This document shows, in pieces, positions 1-13,650 of a DNA stretch of 64,000 nt. Origin of the DNA: Zelopaecilomyces penicillatus (Eukaryota > Ascomycota > Sordariomycetes > Hypocreales > Pseudodiploosporaceae); contig VCCP01000005.1 of the NCBI GenBank assembly GCA_005765155.1, positions 2,108,001 to 2,172,000 of the forward strand, in the 5' to 3' direction. Below the pieces are notes generated by a model. The model saw nothing but the letters and a program-made list of their open reading frames with translations. It was not told the DNA's origin and did not search any database. The translations under genes were made by a program, and so were the position numbers. How positions within the stretch are numbered: the first letter of the stretch is position 1; each line of letters opens with the position of its first letter.

Positions 1-1762
1 TTTATAATATTATTTATAATAATAAGGATTATATAATAAATAATAAAATTTAAATAATTAAAGAATATAATTTAATAATATAAATTTAAAATAAATAATA
101 ATAAAATAATAAATATATTAAAATATTTATAAATAAAATATTATTATAAAATATCCAAGGATTATATATTAAATATAATAAAGCTATAATAATATTTATA
201 TATTATTATTCTTTATCTTTATATTATAAAGATCTATATTATTAAAAAGGATTTTAATCTTTTATTAATAAATTAAATAATATAATAAATATATAATAAA
301 TATAAAAAGATATATATAATAATATAAAAATAATTTAATTATCTTTTTTTATTAATTTATATAAATATTAAAAAGAATAAGATTTATTTTTAATTTAATA
401 ATAATATTATAAACTGATATTTAATATAGTTTTTAATAATATTCTAAATTATTATATTTTAATATAAGATTAATAATTATATTAATATAATAAAGATATA
501 ATAATATATTATCTTAATAATAAAAAGTTTATTAATAATAATTATAATATATATTATAATAATAAATATAATATTAATTAAACTTTAAAAGATAATAATA
601 AGAATACAATAAGATTAAAATTAAATATTAATAATATTATAATAAATATTAATCTTTAAATCTTTTATAATAATATAAAAATAATAAATATATTTATAAA
701 AGTTAATAATAATAACATAATAAGATTAAATATATTTATAATATAATATAATAATTATTTTAAAATATAAGATTTTTCTTTTATATTTTAAAAATAATAT
801 TTATAGTTTTTTTTTAATAAAAGATTAATTATAATAAAGATATAATAAAGATAAATAGATTTATTAATAATAAAGTTAATATTTTAAAAGGATTCTTCTT
901 TTTTAATATCTATTTATTAAATTTAATTTAAATTATATAAAAAAAAGGCTATAAGAATATAATATTATTTAAAATAAAAAAAAAATAAAAATAATATTAT
1001 TATTTATTTAATATTAATTAAATAAATAATAAAATAATAATAATAATAATTTATTAAAAAGTATTATATAAAAATATATTAGAGATATTAAATATTTAAA
1101 TATTATAAATATATAATTAATATTTTAATTTAAAGAGAAAAAAAACAAAAAGGAAAACCTTATTAATTAAAATAACTTAAAAAAAGCAAAAAAAGAAAAA
1201 TAAAAAAAGAAATAAGATTTATATAATAAAAATAATAAAAATATATAATAATAAATTTATAAGATTATTAATAATTATTAATAATATAAACAAAAAGCTA
1301 TTATAATAATACTTTAAAATAATAATAAATTATAAAACTATTAAAAATAAATAAAAGGATAAAATCTTATAAAAACTAATAAAGTCCTAAACCTAATAAT
1401 CCTTAAAATAATCCTTAAAATAATCCTTATAATAAAGGAATTAAAATAAACCAGCTATATTTTATTAACGATATAATATATATTAACCTAGCTATAAGAC
1501 TAGTTTTATTAATCTTTAATTATTTAGCTTTAATTAAATAAGTATAAAGATATTATATATATTAAATTAATTCTCTATTAATTATGAAATAAAAAAATAA
1601 GATTTATTATATATTAAAGAGTAAAGAATAATATTATAATAATATAAAAAGAAAGTATTAATATAAAAAAAGAATAAGGGTTTTTTATCTATTAAATTAA
1701 AAGGGATTATATACTTTATAAAAGATTTAATTTAAATATAAAAACTAGATTAATATAGCTAT
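1..1762. other. RIP-saturated A+T desert, probable continuation of Copia copy C pol
   Basis: No open frame, LTR or target repeat can be recognised here, and G+C is lower than anywhere else in the window. Around 1440-1520 a stretch can be loosely aligned, in reverse complement, with the integrase/linker part of the intact Copia element near 37700-37790. The distance from the copy C LTR is also right for pol. I therefore infer that this is the far end of the minus-strand Copia relative whose LTR lies at 4258-4714, cut by the window edge. A different, unrecognised repeat is equally possible for the first kilobase. Confidence 0.3.
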
Positions 1763-1837
1763 AAGATTAATAATAATAATAAGATTAATAATAATAATAA
1801 GATTAATAATAATAATAAGATTAATAATAATAATAAG

Positions 1838-1900
<63 letters not shown>
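1763..1900. repeat. 18-bp minisatellite grading into a TAA microsatellite
   Basis: About four to five tandem copies of an 18-base unit, AAGATTAATAATAATAAT, run directly into an uninterrupted TAA/ATA triplet tract of roughly 50 bases. The unit is itself a TAA run with one AAGAT interruption, so the two parts probably arose by slippage from the same seed. It lies inside the RIP-degraded copy C. Confidence 0.85.
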
Positions 1901-1901
<1 letters not shown>

Positions 1902-1984
1902 TAAAAATTATTATTATTTTATTTAAAATTAAAAAAATATAAAATATAAAATAAATAATATTTAAATAAGAAATAACTATTATT

Positions 1985-4257
1985 TTACTTATAATTAAGA
2001 AAAATACTATTAAAGTATAAGCTAAAACCTTTTATAAATATCTATATATAAAATAGATTATTTATTTATTAATAATAAAAATAAGCTATTTAATAAACTA
2101 GAAATAGATTTATTTTATTAATAACTATTCTTATAATTATAGATAATCCCTTTTATTCTTTATATATATAATATATTATTATTATAAAATAATATAAAAA
2201 TAAAATATTTAAACCTTAATAATATATTAAGCCCTAGCTTTATATAAAATAGGATTTATCTTATATATAAATAATAATCTTATAAATAAAATAAGCTTTT
2301 ATATTAATAAAGATATTTATAATAATTATTAAAAATTTATTTTCAGGATTTAAAAAGCTTTTTATTTATATAATAATAGATAAATCTTTTAAAATAATAT
2401 AATCATTAATATATTATTAAGTTTGATCTTAAAGACTATCTTTATTTAATTTTTGAAATTTAATTTTAATATAAAATAATATAATAATATGTTTTCAAGA
2501 TTATTAATATTAATAATATATAAGATTAATCGCTTTAATCTTTATTTAATATTAATTAAAAATTTATTATAAATTTTATTTAAAGCCTTATTAATAATAA
2601 ATAATAAAGAGATTTAAATAAATCTATAAATAACTTAAAACTTTATAAATTAAAATTAAAATTAAGATTATTATTTTAATTATTATTATTATTAATAAAG
2701 AATTTATACTTAAAAATATATTAGAAAATATTCTTTATTAATATAATAATAACTCTATATTTATTATATTAATATTAATATTTATATTAAGATTAAAATA
2801 TATTAAATAAAAGAATTAAATAAAAATCAACTTTATTTTTTAAAATTCTTAAAGGATTCTTTAAAAGGTTTTTAATCTCTTTAATTTTATAAAAGCTAGT
2901 TCTGATAATTAAAGAGATTTTATTTTATAATTCTTTTATTAGATTTATTATTAAAAACTATATATTTAAGGCTTTTAATAAGGTATTTAATATTATATAA
3001 ATCTTAATATTATTTCTTTAATATATAATTAATTAAAAAGAAATATCTTTTATAGCTTTTAAATATTAATTTATTTAATTAATAATTTATATAATAACTT
3101 TTATTAATTATAATTTAATAAGCCTTATAATAAATTTATTATTAAATATCTTTATAAAGCTTTTATAATTATTAAAATTAAATTTATAAAAAGTATTATA
3201 AAGTATTTTATATTATATAATAATATTATAATAATATTATTTATATAATAATTTATAAGCTTTTAAATATATTTTAATTTAATTTATAAAGGCTTATAGA
3301 TATTATAAATAATTATTATTAAAGTTAATATTTATAATAGATCTTTTTAAAAATTTAAATAATCCTAGTATTTATAATTAAATAAATAAGGCCTAATACT
3401 ATTAATTATAATTTTTAATACTTTTTAATTTAAAAGCTTTTAAAAAAGCTCAGATATTCTTAAATAACTCTTTAAAAATCAGATCTTTTAATAGATTAAT
3501 TAATTATATAAGCTATTATTTAGATTATTATATAAACTATTATATAACCTATTATATAGACTATTATTTTAATTAAGTTTATAAGGGATTTTTTATATTC
3601 TTAATAATTAAAGCTATTATAAAATTATCTTTTAATAGCTAAAGCTATACTATAAGCTATTTAATTAAAGTATTTTATCTTTATAATTAAGTTTAAAGGT
3701 ATTAAATTTCTTTTAATTCTTTATTTATTAATTTATTTATTTTTAATATCTTAATAAACTATTATAATTAATAATTATAATAATTAAATAATAAAAAATA
3801 ATCTATAAAGAATCAGCTTAAATATTTATAATAATATTATATAAGCTTAAAATATTAATTATAATAATATTATAAATAATTAAATCTTAATAAAAGCCTT
3901 ATTTTTTATTAAATTTATTAAAGATATTAATAAATATATATAAAGCCTATTATATACTAGCTATAATATATAATTATATAAGGCTTTTATAAAATTAATT
4001 AATAATTTAAATAATTAATTATATTTAATATAATTAATAAAGCTATAAATTTTAAATTTTAAATTAATAATTTATAAATCTAGAATTAAATCTTATTATA
4101 AGCTATAAATCTAATATTTAATTCTTATATATATAATATCTATTATAACTTTTAATTAAAAGAAAGAAAAAATCTAATATAAAAAGATTAATTATAATAA
4201 AAGAAAAAAGAATCTTTTTATAATTTAAAATAATTATCTTTTAAGCTTATAATTTAT
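1985..4257 (-). pseudogene. Copia copy C, internal gag-pol remnant
   Basis: Read in reverse complement, this follows the internal part of the Copia family. The clearest match is around 2838-3110, which parallels copy B near 53420-53690 and the intact element near 35720-36000 (end of Gag and the lysine-rich segment). The match near 1985-2060 parallels the protease-integrase linker, and the match near 3430-3480 parallels the Gag region after the Gln/Pro-rich part. RIP has removed almost every CpA, no frame survives, and identity is low enough that this may be a sister family. It ends at its own LTR on the right, so the order is pol, gag, leader, 5' LTR on the plus strand. Confidence 0.6.
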
Positions 4258-4714
4258 AAATAATTTTATAAAAATTAATTAAAGCTAATAATTAAAATAA
4301 TGAAAAAAGATATAATAATTATTTAAGTAAAAGTTTATAAAAAAATATTATATTATAAATAAAAAAACAGGATATAATTAAGAATCTAGCTTTTTTATAT
4401 ATTTAAAAAATACTAGAATAATTTAGAATTATTTTAGAATTTTAAATAATATTTATTTAGAATTATTAAATATTATAAATAAAAAGAAAAAAAGAATTTT
4501 AAAGGATAAGCCCTTATATTCTATTTTAGCTTAATTTAATAAATTAAATTATTTAAGTATTTTAGGTCTAATATTAGGTCTTATAGTAAAGAAAGCTATT
4601 ATATAATAATAGGTCTAGCTATAAAATAATAGCAGATTAAGCTATTAGGCTATAATAGGTTTAGCTATTAGATTATAATAGGTCAGGCTATTATATTAAA
4701 AACCTATTTTAATA
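4258..4714 (-). repeat. 5' LTR of Copia copy C (degraded)
   Basis: Reverse complement of the 472-bp Copia LTR, here about 457 bp. The repeated AGCAGGTC/AGCTATTAGG motifs of the U3 array are still visible at 4560-4690, and the terminal block equivalent to CCTATTTTAACA is at 4703-4714. Its last seven bases overlap the first bases of the adjacent Y 5' LTR, because TTTAACA and TTTAATG look alike after RIP. The exact junction therefore cannot be fixed. Confidence 0.75.
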
Positions 4715-5100
4715 ACTAGGTTAAACACACCCCCTTGCTAGTTAACTAAGCTATAACTATATAGGCTACACTTAAGAGGATTAAACTATATAAATAAATA
4801 GGCTATACCTGGGCTATTTAAACAGGCAGATATTATCGAATTTAAGTTTTTCCCTCTTTTATCTAAGAATTTTCTAATATATTTAAAAGACTAGCTATTA
4901 AAAAGCTATCTTCTTTATCTAATTAATTATAGGATAATTAATTAATCCCTTAAATTTAATTTATTATATCACTGCTTTATAGCTTTTCTTATTTATTTAA
5001 TCCTTATAGACTATACTAGCTATATAATTATTTTAAAATCATTCTATAGTTTTATAGATAGTATTAGTATTATTATATATATTGTTTTCTTTTTATTAAA
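4708..5100 (+). repeat. 5' LTR of Y2
   Basis: A 393-bp member of the Y LTR family (other copies at 5476, 8306, 18315 and 51638). It starts TTTAATAACTAGG, which is a RIP version of TTTAATGGCTGGG, and ends ATTAAA. The ends are therefore not TG/CA but a short inverted pair, TTTAAT...ATTAAA. Confidence 0.85.
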
Positions 5101-5475
5101 ACTAATAATTAAGATAAGGGGATATCTTATTTACTTTATTATTAAAAGGATTAATTAATACTAGATTAATAATATAATATATTTAGGGATATTTTTAAGC
5201 TATTATAAGGATTAATCTAAGAAGAATTATTATAGATATCTTTATAAAACCTTTTAATCAATATAATTAAAAGATATCTTTAAGGATAATAGCTTAGAAA
5301 TCTAAAAGTAAAAGAGCTTAGCTTATTTATTAAAAGATCTAAAGTTTATAAAGCAGGGATATTATATATTATTCTAGCTAAATAATAAGATATTATTAAT
5401 TTCTTTTCTATTAAAATCTAATATTATAGAATACTAAACTATTAAAAGAAAAAATAAAGGAATATTTAATCCTAA
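5101..5475 (+). other. Y2 5' leader, first part
   Basis: Non-coding leader directly after the LTR, the same sequence as 5873-6243 in Y1 and 62076-62447 in Y4. It is cut at CCTAA by the Y1 insertion. I see no canonical TGG-type primer binding site after the LTR; the first bases are ACTAATAATTAAG. Confidence 0.7.
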
Positions 5476-5872
5476 TTTGATGGCTGGGTTAAACACACCC
5501 CCTTACTAATTGATTAAGCTATAACTATATAAGCTATACTTAGAGGGATTGAACTATATAAATAGATAGACTATACCTAGGCTATTTAAACAGGCAGATA
5601 TCATTAAATTCAAGTTTTTTTTCCTCTCTTCTACCTAAGAATTTTCTAATATATTTAAAAGACTAGCTATTAAAAAGCTATCTTCTTTATCTAATCAATT
5701 ATAGAATAATTAATTAATCCCTTAAGTTTAATTTATTATATTATTACTTTATAGCTTTTCTTACCTATTTAATCCTTATAGATTATACTAGCTATATAAT
5801 TACTCTAAAATCATCCTATAATTCTATAGGTAATATTAGTGTTATTATATATATTGTTTTCCCTTTATTAAA
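5476..5872 (+). repeat. 5' LTR of Y1
   Basis: Starts TTTGATGGCTGGG and ends ATTAAA, 397 bp, the same length as the 3' partner at 18315-18711. The second half keeps more C and G than the first, so the RIP load is uneven within it. Confidence 0.9.
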
Positions 5873-6999
5873 ACTAATGATCAAGATAAAGGGATATCTT
5901 GTTTGCTTTGCTATTAGAAGGATCAATTGATACCAGACCGATAATATAATATATTTAAGGGCATTTTCAAGCTATTATAAGGACTAATCCAAGAAGAATC
6001 ATTATAGATACCCTTATAAGACCTTCTAACTAATATAATCAGAAGATACCTTTAAGGATAATAATCTAGAAATCTAAAAGCAAAAGAGCTAAGCTTATTT
6101 ATTAAAAGACTTAAAGTCTATAAAGTAGGGATATTATATACTATCCTGATTAAATAATAAGGTATTATTAATTTCTTTTCTATTAGAATCTAATATTATA
6201 GAATACTAAACTATTAAAAGAAAAAATAAGGGAATATTTAATCCTAAGATAAGCTTCTATCTAGAATATATATAAAAGATAACTTATCTATTAAATATTA
6301 GATTAAAAAGATAAGGTATTCTAAACTTATTAATTTTATTTAATTAAAATACAAATAAATATAGAAAGAACCATTATAAATAATTAGCTTATATAGCTTT
6401 TAATATTAATTACTTAATTAATAATAAGCAGTATTAATTATATATTAACCCTTGGTTTTGCTTTTTTATACTATAGGTTAGTATTCTAATAGTTTAGCTA
6501 ATCTTAGGAAATGCTTTTATCTCTTTTTTCTTTCTATAGGTCTTATCCTTAGTATTAAAGAAGCTTTCTATCTAGGAATAATCTTAGTATTTTAGAAATA
6601 AGATATCATTTAATTATAATAATATAAAAACCATTATCCTTGATTTAAGTATAATACCTATCCCTAAAGGAAAGGTTTTATACTAATACTAGGATATAAT
6701 TAATAAGATATTATTATATAAAAGTTAAAATAACTCCTTCTTAGATTAGATATCTAAATACCTCTATAATAGGAAGCCTTTATTATTATTAGATCTTCTT
6801 AATATATTATTAGCCCTTAATTCAAGCAGATACTCTTTATATTAAAGAAAAAGATCTTTAAATAACTCTAACTCTATTATTAGAATTATCACTCTTAAGA
6901 TTATTATCCTTAATATCCTTACTCTAAGCACTCCTTTACTTAATATAATATCTATTATAAATTCTAATAGCCCTTCCTTTAATAGATTAGGCTTATAAT
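5873..6999 (+). other. Y1 leader
   Basis: About 1.1 kb between the LTR and the first recognisable Gag-like sequence. It is repeated in Y2 (in two pieces) and Y4. No open frame or RNA gene is recognised. The stretch 5873-5990 is much less mutated than what follows and still contains CA dinucleotides. Confidence 0.6.
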
Positions 7000-9600
7000 C
7001 AATTAATTAATTAAGGGATAATATTATTAAGAGTTTTTAATAAAGTATTATTAAGATTAATATTATTCTCTTTAATAATCTTAAGGATATCCTTATTATA
7101 AATAAACCTAAAAGATATATTATTAATTTTAAGCTTATTAAATACTTTAATAGGATTAATATTATTAAGTATTTTTTAAGCTATAAGCTTAAGATAAAAG
7201 ATAATAATATAATTAATAAGGAGAAATATAATTACTTTATATATTATATAGTTAATATTTATAAAGATATTATTTAGGGATTTATTTATAATCTCTTATA
7301 AGTAAAAGCTAAAGAAGTATTAAAGAATCATTTCTTTAAAGGAGATTTATAATAATTAAGATTATATAAAGATTATTTAGAAGCATTTAAATAATAGTAC
7401 CTAGAGTCTATTAAAGATATTCTAGACTAGCTTAATAGATATAGATTCTATGCTTCCTAATATAATTCAAATTAAAAGGACTTAAAACCATTATCTTATA
7501 TATTATATAAGATTATACTAGTAAGGCTTCTTATTAAGGTTATCTAAGTAAATTCTATTAATAATCCCTATAAACTTAAGAAGATACTATATAAATAGTT
7601 CTAGGGATACTTTAATAGTTAAGTGATTATTAAACTGGCTATTAAATAGTATAAGACTTCTAATAGTCTTAAGAATCAGATAAATATAATTACCACCAGG
7701 GTAACACTTAATTAAATCACTATAATAAAGAATCTGATTATATAAGACCTTTACCCTAAAGAAAAGTTCTTTTTAATTATTACTAAGATTATATCCCTTA
7801 AAGCTAAGCCTATAGATATAGAGAAGTTAATCAAGCTTATTAATAACCTTAAGATCAATATAGCTATTAAAGAAGATATTACTTAAATAATCATTAAAAT
7901 ACAGATAGGTACTAATATATATATTAGTAAGGATCTATAATATAAAGGCCTAATAAGTTTTTTATTTAATTAGATAATATTTAATCTTAATAATAATAAG
8001 GATTTTAATATCTTCTCCTTTTAAGGGAGATAGGATAAGAATAATTACTAATACTATAACTCACTAAGCTATTTTCTCTTTTATTATAATAAATTAATAT
8101 ATAATACTAAACTTAGGTTCTATATATATGATTTATATACTAGGATATTAAATCTAGGATATATTATAGGCTAGAGTATAATTCCTTCTACTATTATATA
8201 ATAGTTCCTTAAGATAAAAGGATACTGCTAGAAGCTTATAATGGCTTGGGCTATTAACTTCTTTAATTATATAGTTATATCCCTTATCCCCTTAGTTAAA
8301 GCTAGTTTAATGGCTGGGTTGAACACACCCCCTTGCTAGTTGACTAAGCCATAGCTGTATAAGCTGCACTTAGGGGGATTGAACTGTATAAGTAGATAGA
8401 CCATACCTGGGCCATTTGAATAGGCAGATATCATCGAATTCAAGTTTTTTTTTTCCCTCTTCTACCCAAGAATTTTCTAGTATATTCAAAAGACTAGCTA
8501 TTAAAAAGCTATCTTCTTTATCTAATTAGTTATAGGATGATTAATTGATCCCTTAAGTTTAATTTATTATATCGCTGCTTTATAGCTTTTCTTGCCTATT
8601 TAATCCTTATGGACTATGCTGGCTATACAACTACCCTAAAATCACTCTGCAGTTCTATGGGTGGTGTTGGTATTGTTGTATATGTTGTTTTCCCCCTATT
8701 AAACTAGAGCCCCTTAGCACTTTGAATAGGTATTAAATAAATATAAAGGTATAATCTTTAGAAAATATATCCCTTACCTAGGCCCTAAGTAGTGATCTAT
8801 AAAGTTATAATACTTAGATATTATATCTAATAAAAATATAATCTAAACTTCTTTTATATTATTCTCTTGATATAAAGATATAAAGGATTAAATAATATCA
8901 ATATATATAATTAATATAAATACTAATAAAAGAAAGAGATAGAAAGATAATAATAGAGAGTCAATCGAATCTCTAACTATTATATATTAGGAGCCCACTC
9001 CTAAGGCTACCCTAATATCAGATAAGATAATACCTTCTAATCTAATAATTATACCTAAGAATATATTATAAATAATAGATCAGAGTATAAGATTTCTTTA
9101 TTATTAATTAAAACTAAAGGAGACCTTATTTATAAAGATAATTACTATACCACTTTATATATTAATTGATTTTAATCCAAAGCTTAGGATAATTATAGGC
9201 CAGGACCTATTAGATTAAACTAAAGATATAATAGAAGTCCTTTATATCCCTAGAAATAGATTAAATAATCCTATATCTTTAATAAAGCTAAAGAATATAA
9301 TAAGAGTAATTTAAATTTATCTATAGATAAGATATAATAAAGCCTTCTTTAATAAGCTAATTAAATAACTATATATTAATATTATAGCTATAATTAAGAT
9401 ATAAGAAGAAGCCTCTCTTAATTATAGCTAGTATTAAATAATATTATTTAATTAAGATTAAGATAATATAGATCTATTAGGCTTATATTATTTCTATATT
9501 CTAGAATCAATTAAAGATAATCTCTATAATAATATAAGCTTCTCTTTTAATAAGGTGCTTTATAAGGTTATTTAAATATACTTAAATAGCTATTAATTAT
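7000..9600 (+). pseudogene. Y1 gag region (dead), interrupted by a solo LTR
   Basis: One plus-strand frame around 7380-7960 reads through as a charged, helical Gag-like protein if TAA/TAG is taken as Gln, with segments such as EAFK, ESIKDILD and RYRFYAS. A Y solo LTR splits the region at 8302-8707. No CCHC zinc knuckle can be made out with certainty, though RIP turns Cys codons (TGT) into Tyr (TAT) and would hide one. Boundaries are approximate. Calling it Gag rests on its position before the protease and its general character, not on a motif. Confidence 0.5.
8306..8703 (+). repeat. Y solo LTR with CTAG target repeat
   Basis: A single 398-bp Y LTR from TTTAATGGCTGGG to CCCTATTAAA, with CTAG on both sides (8302-8305 and 8704-8707). 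The Y2 equivalent near 42020-42030 has the same site without the insert, so the boundary is exact. It is the best preserved Y LTR in the window and still has many CA and CG dinucleotides. A solo LTR normally comes from recombination between the two LTRs of a full element. Confidence 0.93.
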
Positions 9601-12600
9601 TAAATATATAATAAATACTTAAGATCTATATCAGGATCGATTCTTAAGAAGGGAAAGCAATAAATATATTTATTAATTTAGGCTCTAAAAGTAATATTAT
9701 CTTAAAATCACTAGCTAAGAGATATAGGATTAAATATAATCTAATCAAGATTAAAATAATATTATTCTTTAAGTAGACTACTTAAATAATTAAGGAAATA
9801 GAAGTTTAACTCTATATAGGAATCACTTAGATATCTATTTACCTATATATAGTATTAAATAGAGTTATAATACCCTTTATCCTAGGGATACTATTTATTA
9901 GAATAGCTAAGCTATTATTTAATTATTCTTAGAAGAGCAGAGATTTATATATATAATACTAAATAAAGCAAGTATAAGTAATTATTTCTATTATAGATAT
10001 TATTTATTAGGAATAAAATAAATCTAATTCCTTAGAAAACTAAATATTAATTATATTACTAGAGGTATAATTAATAATAAGGAATTAATTAATCTAGAAT
10101 AGCTCCTTAAGAATAATAAAGAAATACTGATAAAGCTTAACTCTGATAATGATAAGGTAATTATTAGGAGTATATTAATAGAGTCTATAAAGCAGTATAT
10201 TAAAGCTTTAAAAGCGATTAAGGCTAAATTAAACTCCCTAAAGAAAAAGAAGAAATCTAAAAGAAAAGGAATATATTAATTATATAATTCCTCTAAGATA
10301 TATATCTATATCTTATATAAGAAGAAGACTAATAAAGTCAACCCTATTGATAATATTCCTTTAGATAGATCTATATCTAATAGTAATTTATTTTAGAAAA
10401 AGAAAAAATAAAAGAAAGTAAAAAGAAGAATTAATCTAAATATACCCTTTATTAAATATATTACCTTAAAATTCTCTAATATACCTAAGGGATCCTAACT
10501 CTATAGAGAATACCTTAAGGAAATCCTCTCCTAAATTAAGGATATATTAATCTAATAAGAGATTAATATTTTCCTAGAGATCCTCTATAATAGAGAATAG
10601 GCTTTATCTTAATAATTTAAAGAAAATAGAATACTTAATCTATTGGTTATATCTCCTTAAGTTATTAAAGTGATTCCTTATTTAGCCTAATAGGTATATT
10701 CTATCTCTATTTTATAAGGATTAAAAGTAAAAGCTATAGAGTTATTAAAGATATACTTTAAGAATTATATATTAGAAGAGTCTTATATCTCCTATAGGAA
10801 TCAATATTTCTTTATTAAGAAAAAGAATAAAGAGTTTTATTTAATTAATACTATTATAAAATATAATACTATTACTCTTAGAGATATATTTATCCCTTTT
10901 AGTATTGATTCCTTTAATAAAGACTTCTCTATATATACTATACTTTTATTATTAAATTTCTTTTCTAGCTATAATCAAGTCCTATTAAATAAAAAGAATA
11001 AAGATCTTATTATATTTTCTTTTGCTATTAGTCTTTTAAGGATATATATACTCTTTTAGAATACTATAAATTCTATAGCCTAGTTTATAAGAATTATAAT
11101 TTAAATATTATTTAATCTTATTCTAGATATCTATAAATCCTTTCTTAATAATATTACTATATATAGGCTATAATCTATTTATAATAATAAAGAGATTCTT
11201 CTTAGGGTATAGAAATATATATTTAAATATTTATAGAATCTTAATAAAATCCTTCTTAATATTAAGCTCTCTGAATATATAATATTAAAAGGGAAATCAA
11301 GATATTATTAAAATATAATTATTATTATTAGATTCCTTTATAGAATATCTAGGAAGAAATCAGTTAAAAAGAAGATTATTAAGATCCTAGAATAGCTTAT
11401 CTATTATAATATAATAGATATTAAAGCCTTTCTTAGATTTATTAGCTATTATTAAATTTAGATATATAACTTTACTATTATTACTCTCTTTCTTATCACT
11501 CTATTATAAAAGAAAGCCTTTTAGGAGTAAAGAGGATTATAATTAAAGGTAATAGCTAAGCTTAAGGATATAATAATAACTACCCTTATTCTAATATTAT
11601 TTAATCTCTTTAGGGAGGGTAGAGAAATTATACTTATAATAGATATCAGCCTTAAAGGATAAAGAGCAGTTTTAATATAAGTCCTAGATAGATAATAATA
11701 CTTGATTAGATTTAAAAGTGATTATTAGAATAAGGCTGAATATAGCTATAATATAATAAAGTAAGAGTATAAGGCTATTCTCTTTATACTCTAAAGGCTT
11801 AAAGGATATATCTATAATATATAATTTACTTTAGAGATAAATATATATATTATTATATACCAGCTTAATAGTACTATTTATAATATACTAGGTAGTCTTA
11901 TTATCTATTAAATCAGCTATATTATATTATTTGATTTTATTATTGAATATATTTCTAGGAAAAATAATAGTATAATAGATAGACTTTCTTAGAAAGGATT
12001 AAAGCTATTTAATTAAATAAATACTAAAGTTAATAGGGATTTAAAGGATATAATCAATATATATCTTAGATTAATATAATTAAATATACTAGAATCTGGA
12101 TATTCTATAGAATCCTAGTAGATTATTAGATTCCTATATTTATTAAAGAGATTATCTAATCTTAATAGAGTATAATTTAGAATACTATATTAAATAGCTT
12201 AGAGATTCTTTATTAAGGATAGAAAACTTTAGCTAAAGCTAACTTATAAAAGAAACCATCCTATATTAGTTATTAATAACTTGCTTATTTATAAGAAATT
12301 AATAATAAGCTATTATATAGCCTAAGGGTATAAAGATAAAGTAATTATCTTTAAAACTCTCTTTAATAGATATTACTAGGGAAAGATATAAAATAATATT
12401 TCCTTAGTTATAGCCTATTACCCTAAGTATTAAAAGTTTATATTATAATAAGGCAGAGAACCAGTGATTCTAATATCACTTAAGCAGCTAATATCAAAAG
12501 TATATTTCGATTTATAATATATACTATCTGATTATAGTATAAACTTCCTTATAGAAGCTTATTATAATTTAATCAGATAGATAGAAGTTCAACCGATATA

Positions 12601-13650
12601 GCAGATTAACTTAAGGGCTATAACTAGATTTATTATAACCTTGATATAGTAATATGGATTTATACTTTATATAGTTATTAATAATGGATCTAAAATAAAA
12701 GGGCTTCTCCCTTAGATACTATTTAATCAAGGTATAAAATATATTTAAATATCTAGGTATAATCCTATAATCAATTCTATAGTTAAAGTTGATTATTAGA
12801 GCCTTATATCTATAATAATAAAGATATTAGAAAGGGACTCTAAATAGATAAGATATCTTAAAGTAGCTATTCTTATAGATAGAACTATAATTAAATCATC
12901 CTATAGCTTCTCTATCTTTTATCTTATATATAAGTATAATCTTATCTTATTATTTAAAGTTAAATTCCTAATATAAAGGCTTATTAATTAAGATATTATT
13001 ATTAATACTAAGGACTTATTTAAGTCTTATATTTAAATATTAGAAAGAAGATTAGAAGATATAATAAAGGCTAGAGAAAAGGTAATCAACTTTAGGAAGA
13101 AGCTAGCAGTAAGAATAGATACTGCTAATAAATATATACTTTGATCAGAATATAATCAACTGATATCAAACAATCTGATACTTATATATAATATACCTAA
13201 GAAGCAGAATAAATCCTATATAATAAAGATAATAATACACTGGTATGGCCTATATTAGATTGCTTTATAAGTAGATATCATTAAAGTATATATACTTTAT
13301 ATAATAGATAGGATTCTCCTGGATAAGACCTATTCTAGAAACTATCTAAAGAAGTTTATTAAGGATAAGTATAGCTAATAGATATCTAATACTAATATAT
13401 AGCTCTTTAGACCTAAAAATAAATAAGAACTATATAAGGAAAAGAGAGGGCTAGGATTACTGGACTCTTTTATATACTTTGACTTATTTATTGATTAAAT
13501 AATACCCTAAGACTTTAACTCTAATACTGATCTTAAAGAAGACTTCCTGAACTTACTATTAGCTATTAAATCTTGGTTTAAAGTTATAATCCCTGGCCTA
13601 ATCTAATACTAGAAGAGTATATATTAACTATATTTACTTTAGATATATAT
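9600..13650 (+). pseudogene. Y1 pol remnant: PR, RT, RNase H, integrase
   Basis: The domain order is that of Ty3/gypsy. Protease: the DSG-type active site is now INLGS at about 9673-9690. RT: about 10490-11150, with recognisable YRNQYFFIKKK, LINTIIKYNTIT and FFSSYNQVLL; the catalytic DD reads FLNN at 11141-11152. RNase H: about 11620-11840, with the block around GWGAVLMQ now carrying stops. Integrase: the zinc-binding part near 12320-12440 has lost its His and Cys residues, the core runs to about 12900, and a C-terminal domain ends near 13400. Nearly all stops are TAA/TAG in place of Gln. This matches a widespread fungal gypsy lineage with a conserved region after RT of the IVGF...GR.P type, here FLYRISRKKS near 11340. 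It cannot encode a protein. Confidence 0.85.

Noticed and set aside
1..4700. Mitochondrial DNA because of the extreme A+T content
   Set aside because: No mitochondrial genes, tRNAs or rRNAs, and the sequence grades into a recognisable Copia LTR and RIPed nuclear elements.
5101..5475. A MITE with short inverted ends between Y LTRs
   Set aside because: It is the Y leader, present after the 5' LTR in Y1 and Y4; its apparent absence after 18711 is because Y2's leader start lies at 5101-5475.
4708..6243. Tandem duplication of a 768-bp LTR+leader unit
   Set aside because: Explained by Y1 inserting into the Y2 leader; target repeats and lengths agree.
8306..8703. MITE or mariner-type element (TA target, TTTAAT ends)
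   Set aside because: The same sequence flanks Y1 and Y2 as LTRs, with a purine tract upstream of the 3' copies.
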